Shown: in pieces, positions 25,884 through 34,875 of the stretch | Numbering within the stretch: the stretch's first letter is position 1 | How the letters are laid out: every line of letters starts with the position of its first letter | Source: Gordonia lacunae | Lineage (GTDB): Bacteria; Actinomycetota; Actinomycetes; Mycobacteriales; Mycobacteriaceae | Assembly: GCF_002149015.1 (NCBI RefSeq) | Contig: NZ_NGFO01000003.1 | Location: 52,779-116,778 of the forward strand | Length of the DNA: 64,000 bases | Direction of reading: 5' to 3' | Translations under genes and position numbers: made by a program | Notes under the pieces: model-generated | The model's database searches: none | What the model saw: only the letters and a program-made list of their open reading frames with translations | What the model was told of the DNA's origin: nothing

Positions 25884-26762
25884 ATGACGACGGCGGAATC
25901 ACCACCTGCAACAACGAACGCACAGCGACTACGCCGCTTCCTGTTCGAGCTGCAGAGGGCCGACGACTCCACGGCGGGTGCCGTTGCCTGCCGGGAGGCC
26001 TGCAATTCCCTGGGCTTCTCGAAAGCGATGTTCTCCTGGGTCCGTGGCGCGTCGTGGGCCCCTGAGCACGTCCACGTCGCCGAGGGTGTCCGTGACGAGT
26101 ACGACGAACTCCGCAATGCGGTCGACGGAACACCGGTGCCGCTGCTACATGCACCCCGCGAGGCCGATCTCATCCGCCATCGGCGAGCTTATGTACTCGA
26201 CCGCACTTCCTTTCATCGAGAGGCCTACCGCCCCCTCATCGATCTGTCCGATCCCGCCGCATACGCGGCCGCGCCGATCGTGGTCGGCGGCCGAACTGTC
26301 GCGACGTTGCATGTCGATCGAAACCGCGAAGGGATCTCCGACGACGACGTCCGGCTGCTGCTCCTTGCGGCGCGGATCTCCGGCACCGTCGTCGCCGCGC
26401 GGGACAACCGTCGGCGAGTCCGTCGGGAGACGCAAGAACTGACCGCGCTCGTCGACGACTTCGTCCGGCCTACGACGGCACGTCAGGCGGAAGCCTTGTT
26501 CGGGAACACGACACGTGCCCGCCGCAGGGCAGGCGAGTTGTCCCCGCAGCCGGCGATCGAGTTCACCGAACGCGAAGACGAGGTACTCCGGCTGCTCGCC
26601 TCCGGCGCGAGCAACCAACAGATCGCCGAACGGCTCTTCATCTCCGACGGCACCGTCAAATGCCATGTGCGACGAATCTTCCGCAAGATCGGCGTGAGCT
26701 CCCGCGCCCAGGCCGCGGCATACCACCGGGAAGTCCGGGTCGCCGCCGCCTCGATGCGATGA
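25884..26762 (+). CDS. LuxR/NarL-type regulator with GAF-like sensor
   Basis: 292 residues from the ATG at 25884. The N-terminal two thirds look like a GAF-type sensor (YAAAPIVVGGRTVATLHVDRN near residue 130), followed by the LuxR helix-turn-helix (TEREDEVLRLLASGAS, IAERLFISDGTVKCHVRRIFRKIG, about 223-280). No phosphoacceptor domain is present, so a small ligand is the likely signal. It overlaps the next LuxR gene by ATGA. Candidate reader of the 7-2-7 repeats found in the island. Confidence 0.8.
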   Translation: MTTAESPPATTNAQRLRRFLFELQRADDSTAGAVACREACNSLGFSKAMFSWVRGASWAPEHVHVAEGVRDEYDELRNAVDGTPVPLLHAPREADLIRHRRAYVLDRTSFHREAYRPLIDLSDPAAYAAAPIVVGGRTVATLHVDRNREGISDDDVRLLLLAARISGTVVAARDNRRRVRRETQELTALVDDFVRPTTARQAEALFGNTTRARRRAGELSPQPAIEFTEREDEVLRLLASGASNQQIAERLFISDGTVKCHVRRIFRKIGVSSRAQAAAYHREVRVAAASMR

Positions 26763-27406
26763 GTCCACATCCGGCTGCCGGGTCGGCATTCGATCTGGCC
26801 GCGGCCGGGGTGCTGGACGCCCCCGACCGGACTCGCCTGGCGATCGCACTCTGCGAGGGTGTCGCCATGAGCGTCGCAGCTCCGCTCGTCACCCTCGCGG
26901 AGGCCCGTTCAACAGGTATGAGCGAGATCGCGAGATCCGGATCAGAGGGCTCGTCGGCGGCGGCCACGACCACGACCTTCAGTGTCCACACGGCAGATCC
27001 CGAGATCGTCCTCGTCGTCCACGGAACCCTCGACGACGATGACCGCGAGACCTGCCGCTTCCTGATCGATCTCACCATCGCAACACTGAGCCGATTGCAG
27101 AGTGAAGAGCTCGTCGCCGATCATGAGGACCGGTTCCGCCGACTCAGTGACACGTTACGCCGGCTCCAGTCCGACACCGGCCCAGGCATTTCCGAGGGAC
27201 CGGCGGTCTCCGATCTCGCGGTCGCGGCTTCGTTGCTGACCCGGCGGGAACGCGAGGTTCTCGAACAGATCGTCGCCGGAGCGTCCAACGCGGCGATCGC
27301 CGAGAAGTACACGTTGTCGGTCGAGACGGTCAAGACACACGTCAAACACATCCTGCGCAAGATGGGGGCGACAAACCGTGCGGAGTTGATCGCGCGCTCG
27401 ATGTGA
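26759..27406 (+). CDS. Short LuxR-type regulator, partner of the preceding gene
   Basis: About 215 residues. The start is the ATG at 26759 overlapping the preceding TGA; longer in-frame starts lie inside the upstream gene. The first 135 residues show no domain I can name, apart from a segment (PEIVLVVHGTLDDDDRETCRFLIDL) that resembles the end of a GAF fold. The last 65 are a clear LuxR helix-turn-helix (TRREREVLEQIVAGAS, LSVETVKTHVKHILRKMG). Coupled translation suggests the two act together, perhaps as a heterodimer. Confidence 0.75.
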   Translation: MSPHPAAGSAFDLAAAGVLDAPDRTRLAIALCEGVAMSVAAPLVTLAEARSTGMSEIARSGSEGSSAAATTTTFSVHTADPEIVLVVHGTLDDDDRETCRFLIDLTIATLSRLQSEELVADHEDRFRRLSDTLRRLQSDTGPGISEGPAVSDLAVAASLLTRREREVLEQIVAGASNAAIAEKYTLSVETVKTHVKHILRKMGATNRAELIARSM

Positions 27407-27415
27407 CCGCCGGGA

Positions 27416-27733
27416 TCAGAGCGACGAATCAGCCACCTCGACGTGCACCTCGTCCTGGTCGGAGATGATCAGCTGACACGACAGTCGCGAACTGGGCCGC
27501 GCACCCTCGAGGAATTCGACGAGCTCCGCCTCCTCGTCAGAGGGCGGATCGAACTGTCCCGCTCCCGGGTCCTCGACGAACACGTGACACGTTGCGCACG
27601 AGCAACTCCCGCCACACTCGGCAACGATTCCGGGGAGGTTGTTGCGCACGGATCCGTCCATGACGCTCTGGCCCGCCGGGACGTCGACGGCCTGCTCGGT
27701 ACCGTCCGGCAGGTGATAAACGACTCGTGCCAT
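27416..27733 (-). CDS. 2Fe-2S ferredoxin, putidaredoxin type
   Basis: 105 residues from the ATG at 27733. The cluster ligands follow the putidaredoxin pattern: Cys-x5-Cys-x2-Cys in CGGSCSCATC (near residues 40-49) and a fourth Cys in RLSCQL. An extra Cys lies inside the first loop, where putidaredoxin has Ala. It would carry electrons from the reductase at 29315 to the P450 at 27987, from which it is divergently transcribed. It is convergent with the LuxR pair with a 9-bp gap. Confidence 0.9.
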   Translation of the reverse strand: MARVVYHLPDGTEQAVDVPAGQSVMDGSVRNNLPGIVAECGGSCSCATCHVFVEDPGAGQFDPPSDEEAELVEFLEGARPSSRLSCQLIISDQDEVHVEVADSSL

Positions 27734-27836
27734 CTGCGACTCCTTGTGACGCGGTTGAGCTGTCAGGGCCACCGGCCCCGGCACCCATCCTGCGGGTGGC
27801 TCGAGTCACCCACATCCCTCCTGAAGACGTAATCCA

Positions 27837-27852
27837 CTGTCCAACAGGGGTA
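27837..27852. promoter_or_regulatory. Degenerate NarL-type site in the P450/ferredoxin promoter
   Basis: CTGTCCA-AC-AGGGGTA. The right arm matches the 7-2-7 repeat; the left arm is poor. A second loose palindrome, TACCCTGCCGGGGTGA, lies at 27910-27925. The divergent region 27734-27986 has no FadR-type operator, which sets this promoter apart from most others. Confidence 0.3.
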
Positions 27853-27986
27853 GACGGTTCGAGTCGGAGCGTCGTCCGGGACCCGGATCACTCTTCGGGC
27901 CGATGTTTTTACCCTGCCGGGGTGATGTGGGTGATGTGATGTGGACAACACACTGAAGGGGTCCAGCCCAACCCCGAAGGAGACCC

Positions 27987-29318
27987 ATGACCTCCACCAC
28001 GCAACCGTCGCCGACCGTGACCATCCCGGACCACATCGCGCAGCAGATCGTCCTCCCCGAAGGCCACCGTGACGACGCCCGACTGTTCGAGGCGTACCGG
28101 TGGTTGCGCGACAACAATCCGCTCGGTGTCGCCGAGGTCGAGGGGTACGACCCGGTCTACCTGGTGAGCAAGCACGCCGACATCATGGAGATCGAACGCC
28201 AGCCGCACATCTTCTCCAGTGCAGGCGGCGAGGACAAGGGCAGGTTCAATCCGATTCTCGCGAACAGAGCCGGCGACGAGTTCACGAAGTCCATCAACAA
28301 CGGAAGCCTGCGCATCCTGGAGACCCTGACCTACCTCGATCCTCCGGAGCACACCGTGGTCAAGGACATCGCCGCCGACTGGTTCCGACCTGCGAACCTG
28401 AAGCAGTGGGAGGACACCATTCGCGGCTTGGCTGCCGAGTCGGTCGATCGGCTCCTCGCCGGCGACGGAAAGATAGACTTCGTCAAGGATTTCGCGCTCC
28501 AGTACCCACTGCACGTGATCATGAGCCTGTTCGGGGTACCCGAGTCCGACGAACCCCGGATGATGACACTCACCCAGGAGTTCTTCGGCACGGCGGATCC
28601 CGATGCGGCTCGCGATGACGTCGAACCGCTGACCCCTGATGCGGCGGCCAAACAGTGGGTTGCGACGATCCAGGACTTCTACGCCTACTTCGACGCTCTC
28701 CTGATGGATCGCCGCAACAATCCCACCGACGATCTCGCGTCGATCATCGCCATCGCGAAAACCCCCGACGGTGAGTACTTTCCGAAAGAAGTGGCCTACG
28801 GGTACTTCATCGCCATCGCCACCGCGGGACACGACACGACGTCATCGACGATGGCCGGCGCGATCCATGCTCTCGCCCAGCGCCCGGAATTGCTGTCGCG
28901 GATCAAGTCCGACCTCTCGTTGGTGCCCAACCTCGTCAACGAGGCGCTGCGGTGGGCATCCCCGGTGAAGCACTTCATGCGAACCGCGCTCGAGGCCTAC
29001 GAGTTGCGGGGGCGAGCGATCCAGCCCGGAGACCGCTTCATGCTCCTGTACCAGTCGGGCAACCGCGATGCCGAGGTCTTCGACGAGCCCGACGTGTTCG
29101 ACATCGACCGCCGGCCGAACAAGCACATCGCCTTCGGCTACGGGCCCCACATGTGCATCGGGCAGCACCTGGCCAAGATCGAACTCCGCATCATGTTCGA
29201 GACACTGCTCCCCCGCCTGGAAGCCGTCCACCTCACCGGTGACACGAAGTTCATCCAGACGAACTTCGTCGGCGGCCTGAAGAACATGCCGGTCGAACTC
29301 GAGTTCGCCGGCCGATGA
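27987..29318 (+). CDS. Cytochrome P450, CYP108 (P450terp) family
   Basis: A 443-residue class I P450. The I-helix reads [12 protein letters not shown], the ExxR motif is NEALRW, and the heme loop is [15 protein letters not shown] with Cys390. The N-terminal and C-terminal segments ([47 protein letters not shown]) match what I recall of Pseudomonas P450terp (CYP108A1), which hydroxylates the ring methyl of alpha-terpineol. A terpenoid or alkyl-substituted cyclohexane substrate is therefore likely. It is followed by its reductase with an ATGA overlap and preceded by GAAGGAG. Confidence 0.88.
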   Translation: MTSTTQPSPTVTIPDHIAQQIVLPEGHRDDARLFEAYRWLRDNNPLGVAEVEGYDPVYLVSKHADIMEIERQPHIFSSAGGEDKGRFNPILANRAGDEFTKSINNGSLRILETLTYLDPPEHTVVKDIAADWFRPANLKQWEDTIRGLAAESVDRLLAGDGKIDFVKDFALQYPLHVIMSLFGVPESDEPRMMTLTQEFFGTADPDAARDDVEPLTPDAAAKQWVATIQDFYAYFDALLMDRRNNPTDDLASIIAIAKTPDGEYFPKEVAYGYFIAIATAGHDTTSSTMAGAIHALAQRPELLSRIKSDLSLVPNLVNEALRWASPVKHFMRTALEAYELRGRAIQPGDRFMLLYQSGNRDAEVFDEPDVFDIDRRPNKHIAFGYGPHMCIGQHLAKIELRIMFETLLPRLEAVHLTGDTKFIQTNFVGGLKNMPVELEFAGR

Positions 29319-30556
29319 GCCCGGTTTCCGGTGCAGTCGTCATCGTGGGGGCCGGTCACGGCGGTGCCACGCTCGCCGCGCTGCTCCGCCAGTCCGGTTT
29401 CGACGAACCCGTGGTGATGATCGGGTCAGAGCCCCACCTCCCCTATCACCGGCCGCCGCTGTCGAAGAAGTTCGGTGATCCGGGCTTCCAGCAGCCCATT
29501 CGACCGCCGGAGTTCTACGCCGACAACGACATCGTGGTCCGTACGGGGGTATCGGTGACCGCATTCGACCGGCCCTCACGGACGGTGCAGATATCGACAG
29601 GTGAGCGGATCGGATACGCCCATCTCGTGCTCGCCACCGGATCGTCACCGCGACGGTTGGCAGTCCGCGGTTCCGACGCCGCGGGCGTGCTCACCCTGCG
29701 CACGATCGAGGACGCCGCCGCGCTGGGCCGATCTCTCGAGGCCCAGGGAGCTCTCGCCATCATCGGCGGCGGTTACGTGGGCATGGAGGTCGCAGCAGTC
29801 GCACGGTCGCACGATGTGCCGGTCACCGTCGTCGAGCGCGAGAACCGCATCCTGGCGAGAGTGGCGAGTTCCGAACTCTCGCAACGGTTGACCGACTATC
29901 ACCGTGCACGCGGGACCGACATCCGGGTCGGCGCGATCGTGACCGGGGTCGGTGAGCAGGGCGGCCGGGCGACCGGTGTCGAACTGGCGGACGGTTCGAC
30001 GATCTCCGCCGACACGGTTCTGGCGGGGATAGGGGCGGTCCCCGACGACGGTATCGCCCACGCCGCCGGCCTGGCCTGCGACGGCGGCGTACTCGTCGAC
30101 TCGTGCGGACGGACAAGCGACCCATCGGTGTTCGCGATCGGTGACGTCGCCCGTCGGCCGATCGACGACACCGGCGCCCTGTTTCGGCTCGAGTCGATTC
30201 CGAACGTGACCGAACAGGCCAAGCAGGTCGTGGCCGCGCTGACCGGGCGGCCGCAACCGGAGCCCGAGGTCCCCTGGTTCTGGTCGGATCAGTTCGACAT
30301 CAAACTGAAAATCGCGGGCCTGGTCCGGCCCGGCGCGCGGATCGTGCATCGACCCGGCAAGAAGGAGGGCTCCTTCGCGCTCTACCACCTCGGGGCCGAT
30401 GAGACGGTCCACGCAGTGGAGACAGCCAACGCTCCATCCGACTTCATCGCCGCGAAGAAGTTCATCTCGCAACGCATCCCGTTGTCGCCCAACGCCTTGG
30501 GCGACCCGTCGGTGTCGCTACACGAGGTCGCCGGAGCGACCCCGGTCGGTTCCTGA
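29315..30556 (+). CDS. FAD-dependent ferredoxin reductase (terpredoxin-reductase type)
   Basis: A 413-residue member of the putidaredoxin/rhodocoxin reductase family. FAD-binding GAGHGG is at residues 12-17, [12 protein letters not shown] near 45, NAD-binding [14 protein letters not shown] near 150 and the second FAD motif VFAIGDVA near 272. It moves electrons from NADH to the 2Fe-2S ferredoxin. The ATG overlaps the stop of the P450 gene. It is paralogous to the reductase at 50811. Confidence 0.9.
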   Translation: MSPVSGAVVIVGAGHGGATLAALLRQSGFDEPVVMIGSEPHLPYHRPPLSKKFGDPGFQQPIRPPEFYADNDIVVRTGVSVTAFDRPSRTVQISTGERIGYAHLVLATGSSPRRLAVRGSDAAGVLTLRTIEDAAALGRSLEAQGALAIIGGGYVGMEVAAVARSHDVPVTVVERENRILARVASSELSQRLTDYHRARGTDIRVGAIVTGVGEQGGRATGVELADGSTISADTVLAGIGAVPDDGIAHAAGLACDGGVLVDSCGRTSDPSVFAIGDVARRPIDDTGALFRLESIPNVTEQAKQVVAALTGRPQPEPEVPWFWSDQFDIKLKIAGLVRPGARIVHRPGKKEGSFALYHLGADETVHAVETANAPSDFIAAKKFISQRIPLSPNALGDPSVSLHEVAGATPVGS

Positions 30557-30588
30557 CACCCGCATCACCACATCACAGGAGAGAGATC

Positions 30589-31698
30589 ATGAAAACACAA
30601 GCGGCACTGCTCACCGAACAAGGCAGCGACTTCAGTGTCGAGGAGATCGAGATCGAGGGACCGCGCGCAGGCGAGGTACTGGTCCAGGTCGAGGCGGTCG
30701 GCATCTGCCATACCGACCTGGCCGCGCGGGACGGGGTCCTCCCGATCGAGTTCCCCGGCGTCGTCGGTCACGAGGGAGCGGGAGTCGTACTCGAAATCGG
30801 CGCCGGTGTCACGAAAGTGACGGTCGGCGACAAGGTCGGGGTCACCTTCAACAGCTGCGGCGAATGTGTCACCTGCACGACGGGACGACAGTCGTACTGC
30901 GAGCGCTTCAATGAGATGAACTACGGCGGCGTGCGCTCGGACGGCAGCAAGCCGCTCAGCAAGGACGGCGCGCCCGTCGGGGGTCTGTTCTTCGGTCAGT
31001 CATCCTTCGCCCGGGTCGCACTGGCCAACGAACGAAACGTGGTGAAGGTCGACGCCGACATCCCCTTCGCGTTGCTCGCGCCGCTGGGGTGCGGCGTGCA
31101 GACAGGTTTCGGCGCGGTGACCCGGTCGCTGGGGGCCGAGAAGGGCTCGGCCATCGTGGTCACCGGAGGAGGGTCGGTGGGCTTGGCCGCGGTCCTCGGC
31201 GCTGCCGTCGCCGAGTGCGCCACCGTCATCGTCGTGGAGCCCAACCAGAAACGTCGGGATCTCGCGCTCGAGCTCGGCGCCACGCATGCCGTCGACCCGG
31301 CCGCCGGCGATGTCGCCGGGCAGATCCGCGGCATCGTCGCGCGAGGTGTGGACTACGCCGTCGACACCACCGGTATCCCTGGTGTGATCCAAACACTCAT
31401 CGGCGCCATGGCCGTACGGGGCACGATAGGCCTCATCGGGGTTCCCTCGGACCCGGCGGCGGGTGTCGACCTGAGCATCATCGCCGCGTTGACCCTCGGC
31501 CTGACGGTCACTGGCATCATCGAAGGTGACAGTGTGCCGGACGAGTTCATCCCGGAGCTCGTCGGCCTGTACCGCGACGGTCGGCTGCCCCTGGACAAGT
31601 TGGTCACCACTTTTCCGTTCGCCGACATCAATCGAGCCGTGACCGCACAGCACGACGGCGATGTGGTCAAACCAGTTCTGGTCTTCGACCAGCTCTGA
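30589..31698 (+). CDS. Zinc alcohol dehydrogenase (MDR family)
   Basis: A 369-residue medium-chain dehydrogenase. Catalytic zinc ligands Cys40 (GICHTD) and His61 (GHEGAG) and the four-Cys structural zinc site CGECVTCTTGRQSYC are present, as is the GGGSVGLAAVLGAA cofactor motif. It resembles aryl-alcohol and terpene-alcohol dehydrogenases. Position after the P450 and reductase, as in the terp operon, suggests it oxidises the hydroxymethyl product to the aldehyde. A strong hairpin ends the operon. Confidence 0.88.
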   Translation: MKTQAALLTEQGSDFSVEEIEIEGPRAGEVLVQVEAVGICHTDLAARDGVLPIEFPGVVGHEGAGVVLEIGAGVTKVTVGDKVGVTFNSCGECVTCTTGRQSYCERFNEMNYGGVRSDGSKPLSKDGAPVGGLFFGQSSFARVALANERNVVKVDADIPFALLAPLGCGVQTGFGAVTRSLGAEKGSAIVVTGGGSVGLAAVLGAAVAECATVIVVEPNQKRRDLALELGATHAVDPAAGDVAGQIRGIVARGVDYAVDTTGIPGVIQTLIGAMAVRGTIGLIGVPSDPAAGVDLSIIAALTLGLTVTGIIEGDSVPDEFIPELVGLYRDGRLPLDKLVTTFPFADINRAVTAQHDGDVVKPVLVFDQL

Positions 31699-31715
31699 GC
31701 GTGTTCTGAGCCAGT

Positions 31716-31751
31716 CCTGGTCCCGCGGTGTCCTCAGTCCGCGGGACCAGG
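31716..31751. terminator. 13-bp hairpin after the P450 operon
   Basis: The arms CCTGGTCCCGCGG (31716-31728) and CCGCGGGACCAGG (31739-31751) are perfect with a 10-nt loop. It begins 18 bases after the alcohol dehydrogenase stop. Confidence 0.75.
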
Positions 31752-31822
31752 TGTTCGGCCCTCGTGTGCGCGTGATTCCGTGTGCCCGATCCTCGTCGTC
31801 AACCCGACTCACCGGGTCTGCG

Positions 31823-31838
31823 TACCTCGAAAGAGGTA
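31823..31838. promoter_or_regulatory. NarL-type 7-2-7 repeat, near-perfect (TACCTCG-AA-AGAGGTA)
   Basis: TACCTC and GAGGTA are perfect reverse complements around GAAA. It shares AAGAGGTAAC with the site at 36677. It lies 72 bp upstream of a short open frame with a strong ribosome-binding site (31910) and the second GntR gene. Confidence 0.6.
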
Positions 31839-31909
31839 ACTCGATGAGCACGAGCCGACCGCATCCGGCACGGACCTACGGTGGGTCACAACTGTACGAA
31901 GGAGACCCC

Positions 31910-32002
31910 ATGAACCGATCGTGGCCGCGCGGGAGGGATGCGGCGCAGTCATGCCCGAAAGGCCGTCCTCGCGGTGAACACCAGCCCGTCCTGGCGCACT
32001 GA
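31910..32002 (+). CDS. Possible 30-residue leader peptide before the GntR gene
   Basis: An ATG at 31910 follows a strong GAAGGAG and opens a 30-codon frame, rich in Arg, Pro and Gly, that ends at the TGA at 32000-32002, four bases before the most likely start of the GntR gene. That GntR start has no site of its own. Translation of the short frame could deliver ribosomes to the regulator. No known family; it may be only a translational lead-in. Confidence 0.35.
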   Translation: MNRSWPRGRDAAQSCPKGRPRGEHQPVLAH

Positions 32003-32006
32003 ACCG

Positions 32007-32774
32007 ATGGCCCATCGAGCGGCGCCAGACATCGGCGGTGTCGAAATCCCACGGCCCGCCGACGCATACGCCGACCTCATCCGGGACAAGATCGTGAAGG
32101 GGGAGTTGGCGATCGGGACACAACTGCCCCCCGAACGCGTCCTGGTCGAGGAGAGCGGCCTCACCCGATCCATCATTCGCGAGGCGCTCGCACGTCTACA
32201 GCGCCAAGGTCTCATCGTCACCAGGCCAGGTCGCGGGGGCGGGTCGGTCGTGTCCCGACCGACTCCCTCCGCCTTCATGAGTTCAGTGGATCTACAACTG
32301 CAGGGCTGGGCCCCGGGGACCCAGATGCTGTACGAGTCCCGTCAGGTCATCGAGCCGTGGTGCGCCTACTTCGCAGCCGAGCGAAGAACTCACAGCGACC
32401 TGAAACGTCTGCAGGCGATCAATGACGAGGCAGCGGCGAGCACATCCGACCTCCCCGCATTCATCGATTGCAAGATCCGTTGGCATACTACGATCGCAAC
32501 GGCGAGCCGCAATGATCTGCTGTCTACGTTCATGGAAGCGGTGTCGCGCGCGATCCTTCGGCAGACCGACGTGGCGGCGCACCGGGATCCTGTTGCGCTG
32601 CAGCGGTCACTGAGTGAGCATCGCGCTGTCACCCAAGCGATCGAAGCGCGCGACTCTGCGTCGGCCTACCGGCTCATGACCCACCACTCCGCGGCGGCGC
32701 CGCAGGCAGGGGAGGACTCCGACACCCCTTCCGCGCTCGACCACTGCTCGTCGGCGCCCCGGCGTCCTGCTTGA
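32007..32774 (+). CDS. GntR regulator, FadR subfamily (FCD), second copy
   Basis: About 255 residues from the ATG at 32007; an upstream ATG at 31938 would add 23 residues. The winged helix (about residues 10-75) has PPERVLVEESGLTRSIIREALARL; an FCD domain follows (about 90-225). One usual FCD metal-ligand position upstream of the His in CKIRWHTTIA seems to be Lys, so metal binding may differ from the copy at 8339. FadR-type proteins bind TGGT-N3-ACCA-like sites, so both could compete for the same operators. Adjacent to a LuxR gene that has such an operator in its promoter. Confidence 0.8.
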   Translation: MAHRAAPDIGGVEIPRPADAYADLIRDKIVKGELAIGTQLPPERVLVEESGLTRSIIREALARLQRQGLIVTRPGRGGGSVVSRPTPSAFMSSVDLQLQGWAPGTQMLYESRQVIEPWCAYFAAERRTHSDLKRLQAINDEAAASTSDLPAFIDCKIRWHTTIATASRNDLLSTFMEAVSRAILRQTDVAAHRDPVALQRSLSEHRAVTQAIEARDSASAYRLMTHHSAAAPQAGEDSDTPSALDHCSSAPRRPA

Positions 32775-32798
32775 TGAGGGGTCCGCGGTTGTCGGCCG

Positions 32799-32839
32799 CC
32801 TGATCCAGGTCGGGTGAGTTACCACCGCCCCGGATCAGG
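32799..32839. terminator. Hairpin after the second GntR gene
   Basis: CCTGATCC (32799-32806) and GGATCAGG (32832-32839) pair perfectly. Partly complementary flanks (GTCG-GCCG and CACCG-CGAC) lengthen the stem with mismatches. It starts 25 bases after the stop codon. Confidence 0.55.
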
Positions 32840-32904
32840 CACCGCGACAAACACGTTCGACTGCCTTCAGAGGGACTGTCCGGCTCTTCACCCTCTTGCG
32901 ATTT

Positions 32905-32915
32905 TGGTCACACCA
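32905..32915. promoter_or_regulatory. FadR-type operator (TGGT-CAC-ACCA)
   Basis: A perfect core with a TTT extension on the left, 37 bp upstream of the LuxR gene at 32953. It suggests the GntR repressors control the LuxR activator. Confidence 0.6.
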
Positions 32916-32952
32916 TTCTATGGTCGATATTTAAAGTGATCCAGAGCACCTC

Positions 32953-34188
32953 ATGTCGGCCACCATCCGCACCGCCGGCATCCGCAGAAGCCTTCAGTCG
33001 ATCGGAAACGTCATGTTGCATCTTGCCGAAACCGCTTCTGAAGCGAGCACATTCGCCTGGCCTATCCATTCGGCTTCGATACGTCCGCTGTACGGTTCCG
33101 AGCGCCTCACCGACGACGTGGTCGTTCAAGCTCTCGATACATTGCGAATGGTGCGCTCACGAGTCGCCGGCCACGTGAGCCCCGCTCGGGTGGACGCCTG
33201 GCTGAGCTCGCAGCACCTCAGCGACGTCACCGGAGTCGAACGCTTCGTCGCGAGGTCATGGCTCGAGACCACCAGCGTGTTGAACTCGGCGCACGACCTC
33301 TCCCCCGCGGAGGTCACCGATCTCGTCACAGTTCTCAACAGACTCCGCGACCTGGAGGCCGCGACCATCTCCCACCGCCGGTCCAGTGCAGCGTCGCTTC
33401 ATCAACGAAGTGTCAACGCGTTGTTCGCAGTCTCCTGCGCCTCCTCGCGACCGGCCCTCATACGTTCGATTCCCGAACAAGCGGCCACTCTCGGGTTCGA
33501 CCGAGTGCTGTTCTCGACGGTCGCATCGGGCAGCTGGCGTCCGCGATCGGCATTCAACCGCGATGATTCGGATTGGGCCTCCCGATACCTCACCGAGCGA
33601 GCTGCCGCCTACCGGATTCCCTCCGCGGCCGCGAAACGCCACACCGTGCGGGTGGACGCCGCCACCATGCTCGAGCACCAGCAACGCGAGTTCGGGTACG
33701 CATTGTGGAAGCGATCCAAGTCCAAGAACTTCTGGATGATCCCGCTCATCCACAGCCATCGGGTCGTCGGGATGATTCATGCGGATTGCCACCTGTCCGA
33801 CAGGCTTCCGACGCAGACTGAGATCGCTGCCCTGCAGGACTTCTGTCGGCAGGTAGCACCCCTCGTGGCTCAGATGACGATCGAGGGGACGACCGTGACC
33901 TCATTCCCGCGCGGGCTCGCGGAGCGTGAGTCGACGTCGGACTCCCAGCGACTTCATGTCGTCGACCCCGGCGGGCCCAGCTCGCGAAGCACCCTGTCGC
34001 TGAGGGAGATCGAGGTCGTCACCTTGATGGCAGAGGGTTTGACCAACCTGCAGATCGGACGCCGACTGACCATCACCGAGGGTACCGTCAAGTCTCATGT
34101 CAAGCGAATCCTGAAGAAGACCGGTTCCGCCAATCGTGCAGAGGCAGTGGCCTATTGGCTGAAATCCCCGCCGGGCAGACAGGCATGA
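32953..34188 (+). CDS. LuxR/NarL-type regulator with long sensor region
   Basis: A 411-residue regulator. An N-terminal helical region (about 1-150) and a GAF-like middle (about 160-300; FWMIPLIHSHRVVGMIHADCH) precede a LuxR helix-turn-helix at the C-terminus (SLREIEVVTLMAEGLT, LTITEGTVKSHVKRILKKTG, about 345-405). No receiver domain is seen. It resembles the regulators at 25884 and 26759 in the DNA-binding part. The start codon has no strong Shine-Dalgarno sequence. Candidate activator of the second half of the island. Confidence 0.8.
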   Translation: MSATIRTAGIRRSLQSIGNVMLHLAETASEASTFAWPIHSASIRPLYGSERLTDDVVVQALDTLRMVRSRVAGHVSPARVDAWLSSQHLSDVTGVERFVARSWLETTSVLNSAHDLSPAEVTDLVTVLNRLRDLEAATISHRRSSAASLHQRSVNALFAVSCASSRPALIRSIPEQAATLGFDRVLFSTVASGSWRPRSAFNRDDSDWASRYLTERAAAYRIPSAAAKRHTVRVDAATMLEHQQREFGYALWKRSKSKNFWMIPLIHSHRVVGMIHADCHLSDRLPTQTEIAALQDFCRQVAPLVAQMTIEGTTVTSFPRGLAERESTSDSQRLHVVDPGGPSSRSTLSLREIEVVTLMAEGLTNLQIGRRLTITEGTVKSHVKRILKKTGSANRAEAVAYWLKSPPGRQA

Positions 34189-34200
34189 GAAGCTGACACC

Positions 34201-34818
34201 ATGACTGTTGAGTTGCTGATGATCAGGCACGCACGACCGCACCGGGTCACACACGATCCCGTCGGGGCAGACCCCGGTTTGACCGACGAGGGAGTCGTGC
34301 AGGCGCACACCCTCGCCGACCGTCTCGCCGGCGAGCCGTACGGTGAGATCACCCGCATCGTCAGCAGCTCGATGCGCCGCGCACGCGAGACAGCGGAACC
34401 ACTGGCCACCGCGCTCGGTGTGACGCTCGAGATCGAGGATCGCATCGTCGAAGTCGATTCCGGGTGGAAGAACTACGGCACTGCCATCGCCTCCTATCCC
34501 AGTCGACGAGCCGGGTGGGCGGATCTGAACTCCGGGTCGTTCGGCGGGAACACTTTCGATATCAGCGCTTTCCGCGCGCGCGTGCTTGCCGGCTTCGACC
34601 ACATCATCAAGACATCGACCCCCGGATCAACTGTCGCGGTGGTCTGCCACGGAGGCGTGATCAGCACCTATCTCTCGCACGTGCTGGGCACGGCGAAGTC
34701 GTTCTTCGTCGATGTCGCGTACACGTCGGTGTCGCGAATCATCGCCGAAGCAGATTGCTACCGCGAGCTCGTATCCGTGAACGAGACCAGCCACCTCGAG
34801 CGCTCGCACAGTTCGTGA
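34201..34818 (+). CDS. Histidine phosphatase family protein
   Basis: A 205-residue phosphoglycerate-mutase-like protein. The phosphoacceptor motif is IRHARP near residue 8, where the family usually has RHG or RHA; SSSMRRARETAEPL near 58, the proton-donor Glu in the VEVDSG region and VVCHGGVIS near 148 carry the other active-site residues. It removes phosphate from a small molecule or protein. It starts 12 bases after the LuxR gene and faces the phosphohistidine-domain protein, so a role in the nearby phosphoryl chemistry is possible but unproven. Confidence 0.8.
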   Translation: MTVELLMIRHARPHRVTHDPVGADPGLTDEGVVQAHTLADRLAGEPYGEITRIVSSSMRRARETAEPLATALGVTLEIEDRIVEVDSGWKNYGTAIASYPSRRAGWADLNSGSFGGNTFDISAFRARVLAGFDHIIKTSTPGSTVAVVCHGGVISTYLSHVLGTAKSFFVDVAYTSVSRIIAEADCYRELVSVNETSHLERSHSS

Positions 34819-34833
34819 TCCCGAAAGACCCTT

Positions 34834-34865
34834 GTGCACCGCACCTCCGAAGAGATGCGGTGCAC
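34834..34865. terminator. 10-bp hairpin between convergent genes
   Basis: GTGCACCGCA (34834-34843) pairs with TGCGGTGCAC (34856-34865). It lies between the phosphatase gene and the minus-strand phosphohistidine-domain gene. Confidence 0.65.
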
Positions 34866-34875
34866 GACGAGCCGC

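Noticed and set aside
27919..27950. Short tandem repeats of GTGATGTG before the CYP108 gene
   Set aside because: Only two to three imperfect units are present; this is too little to call a repeat or a regulatory array.
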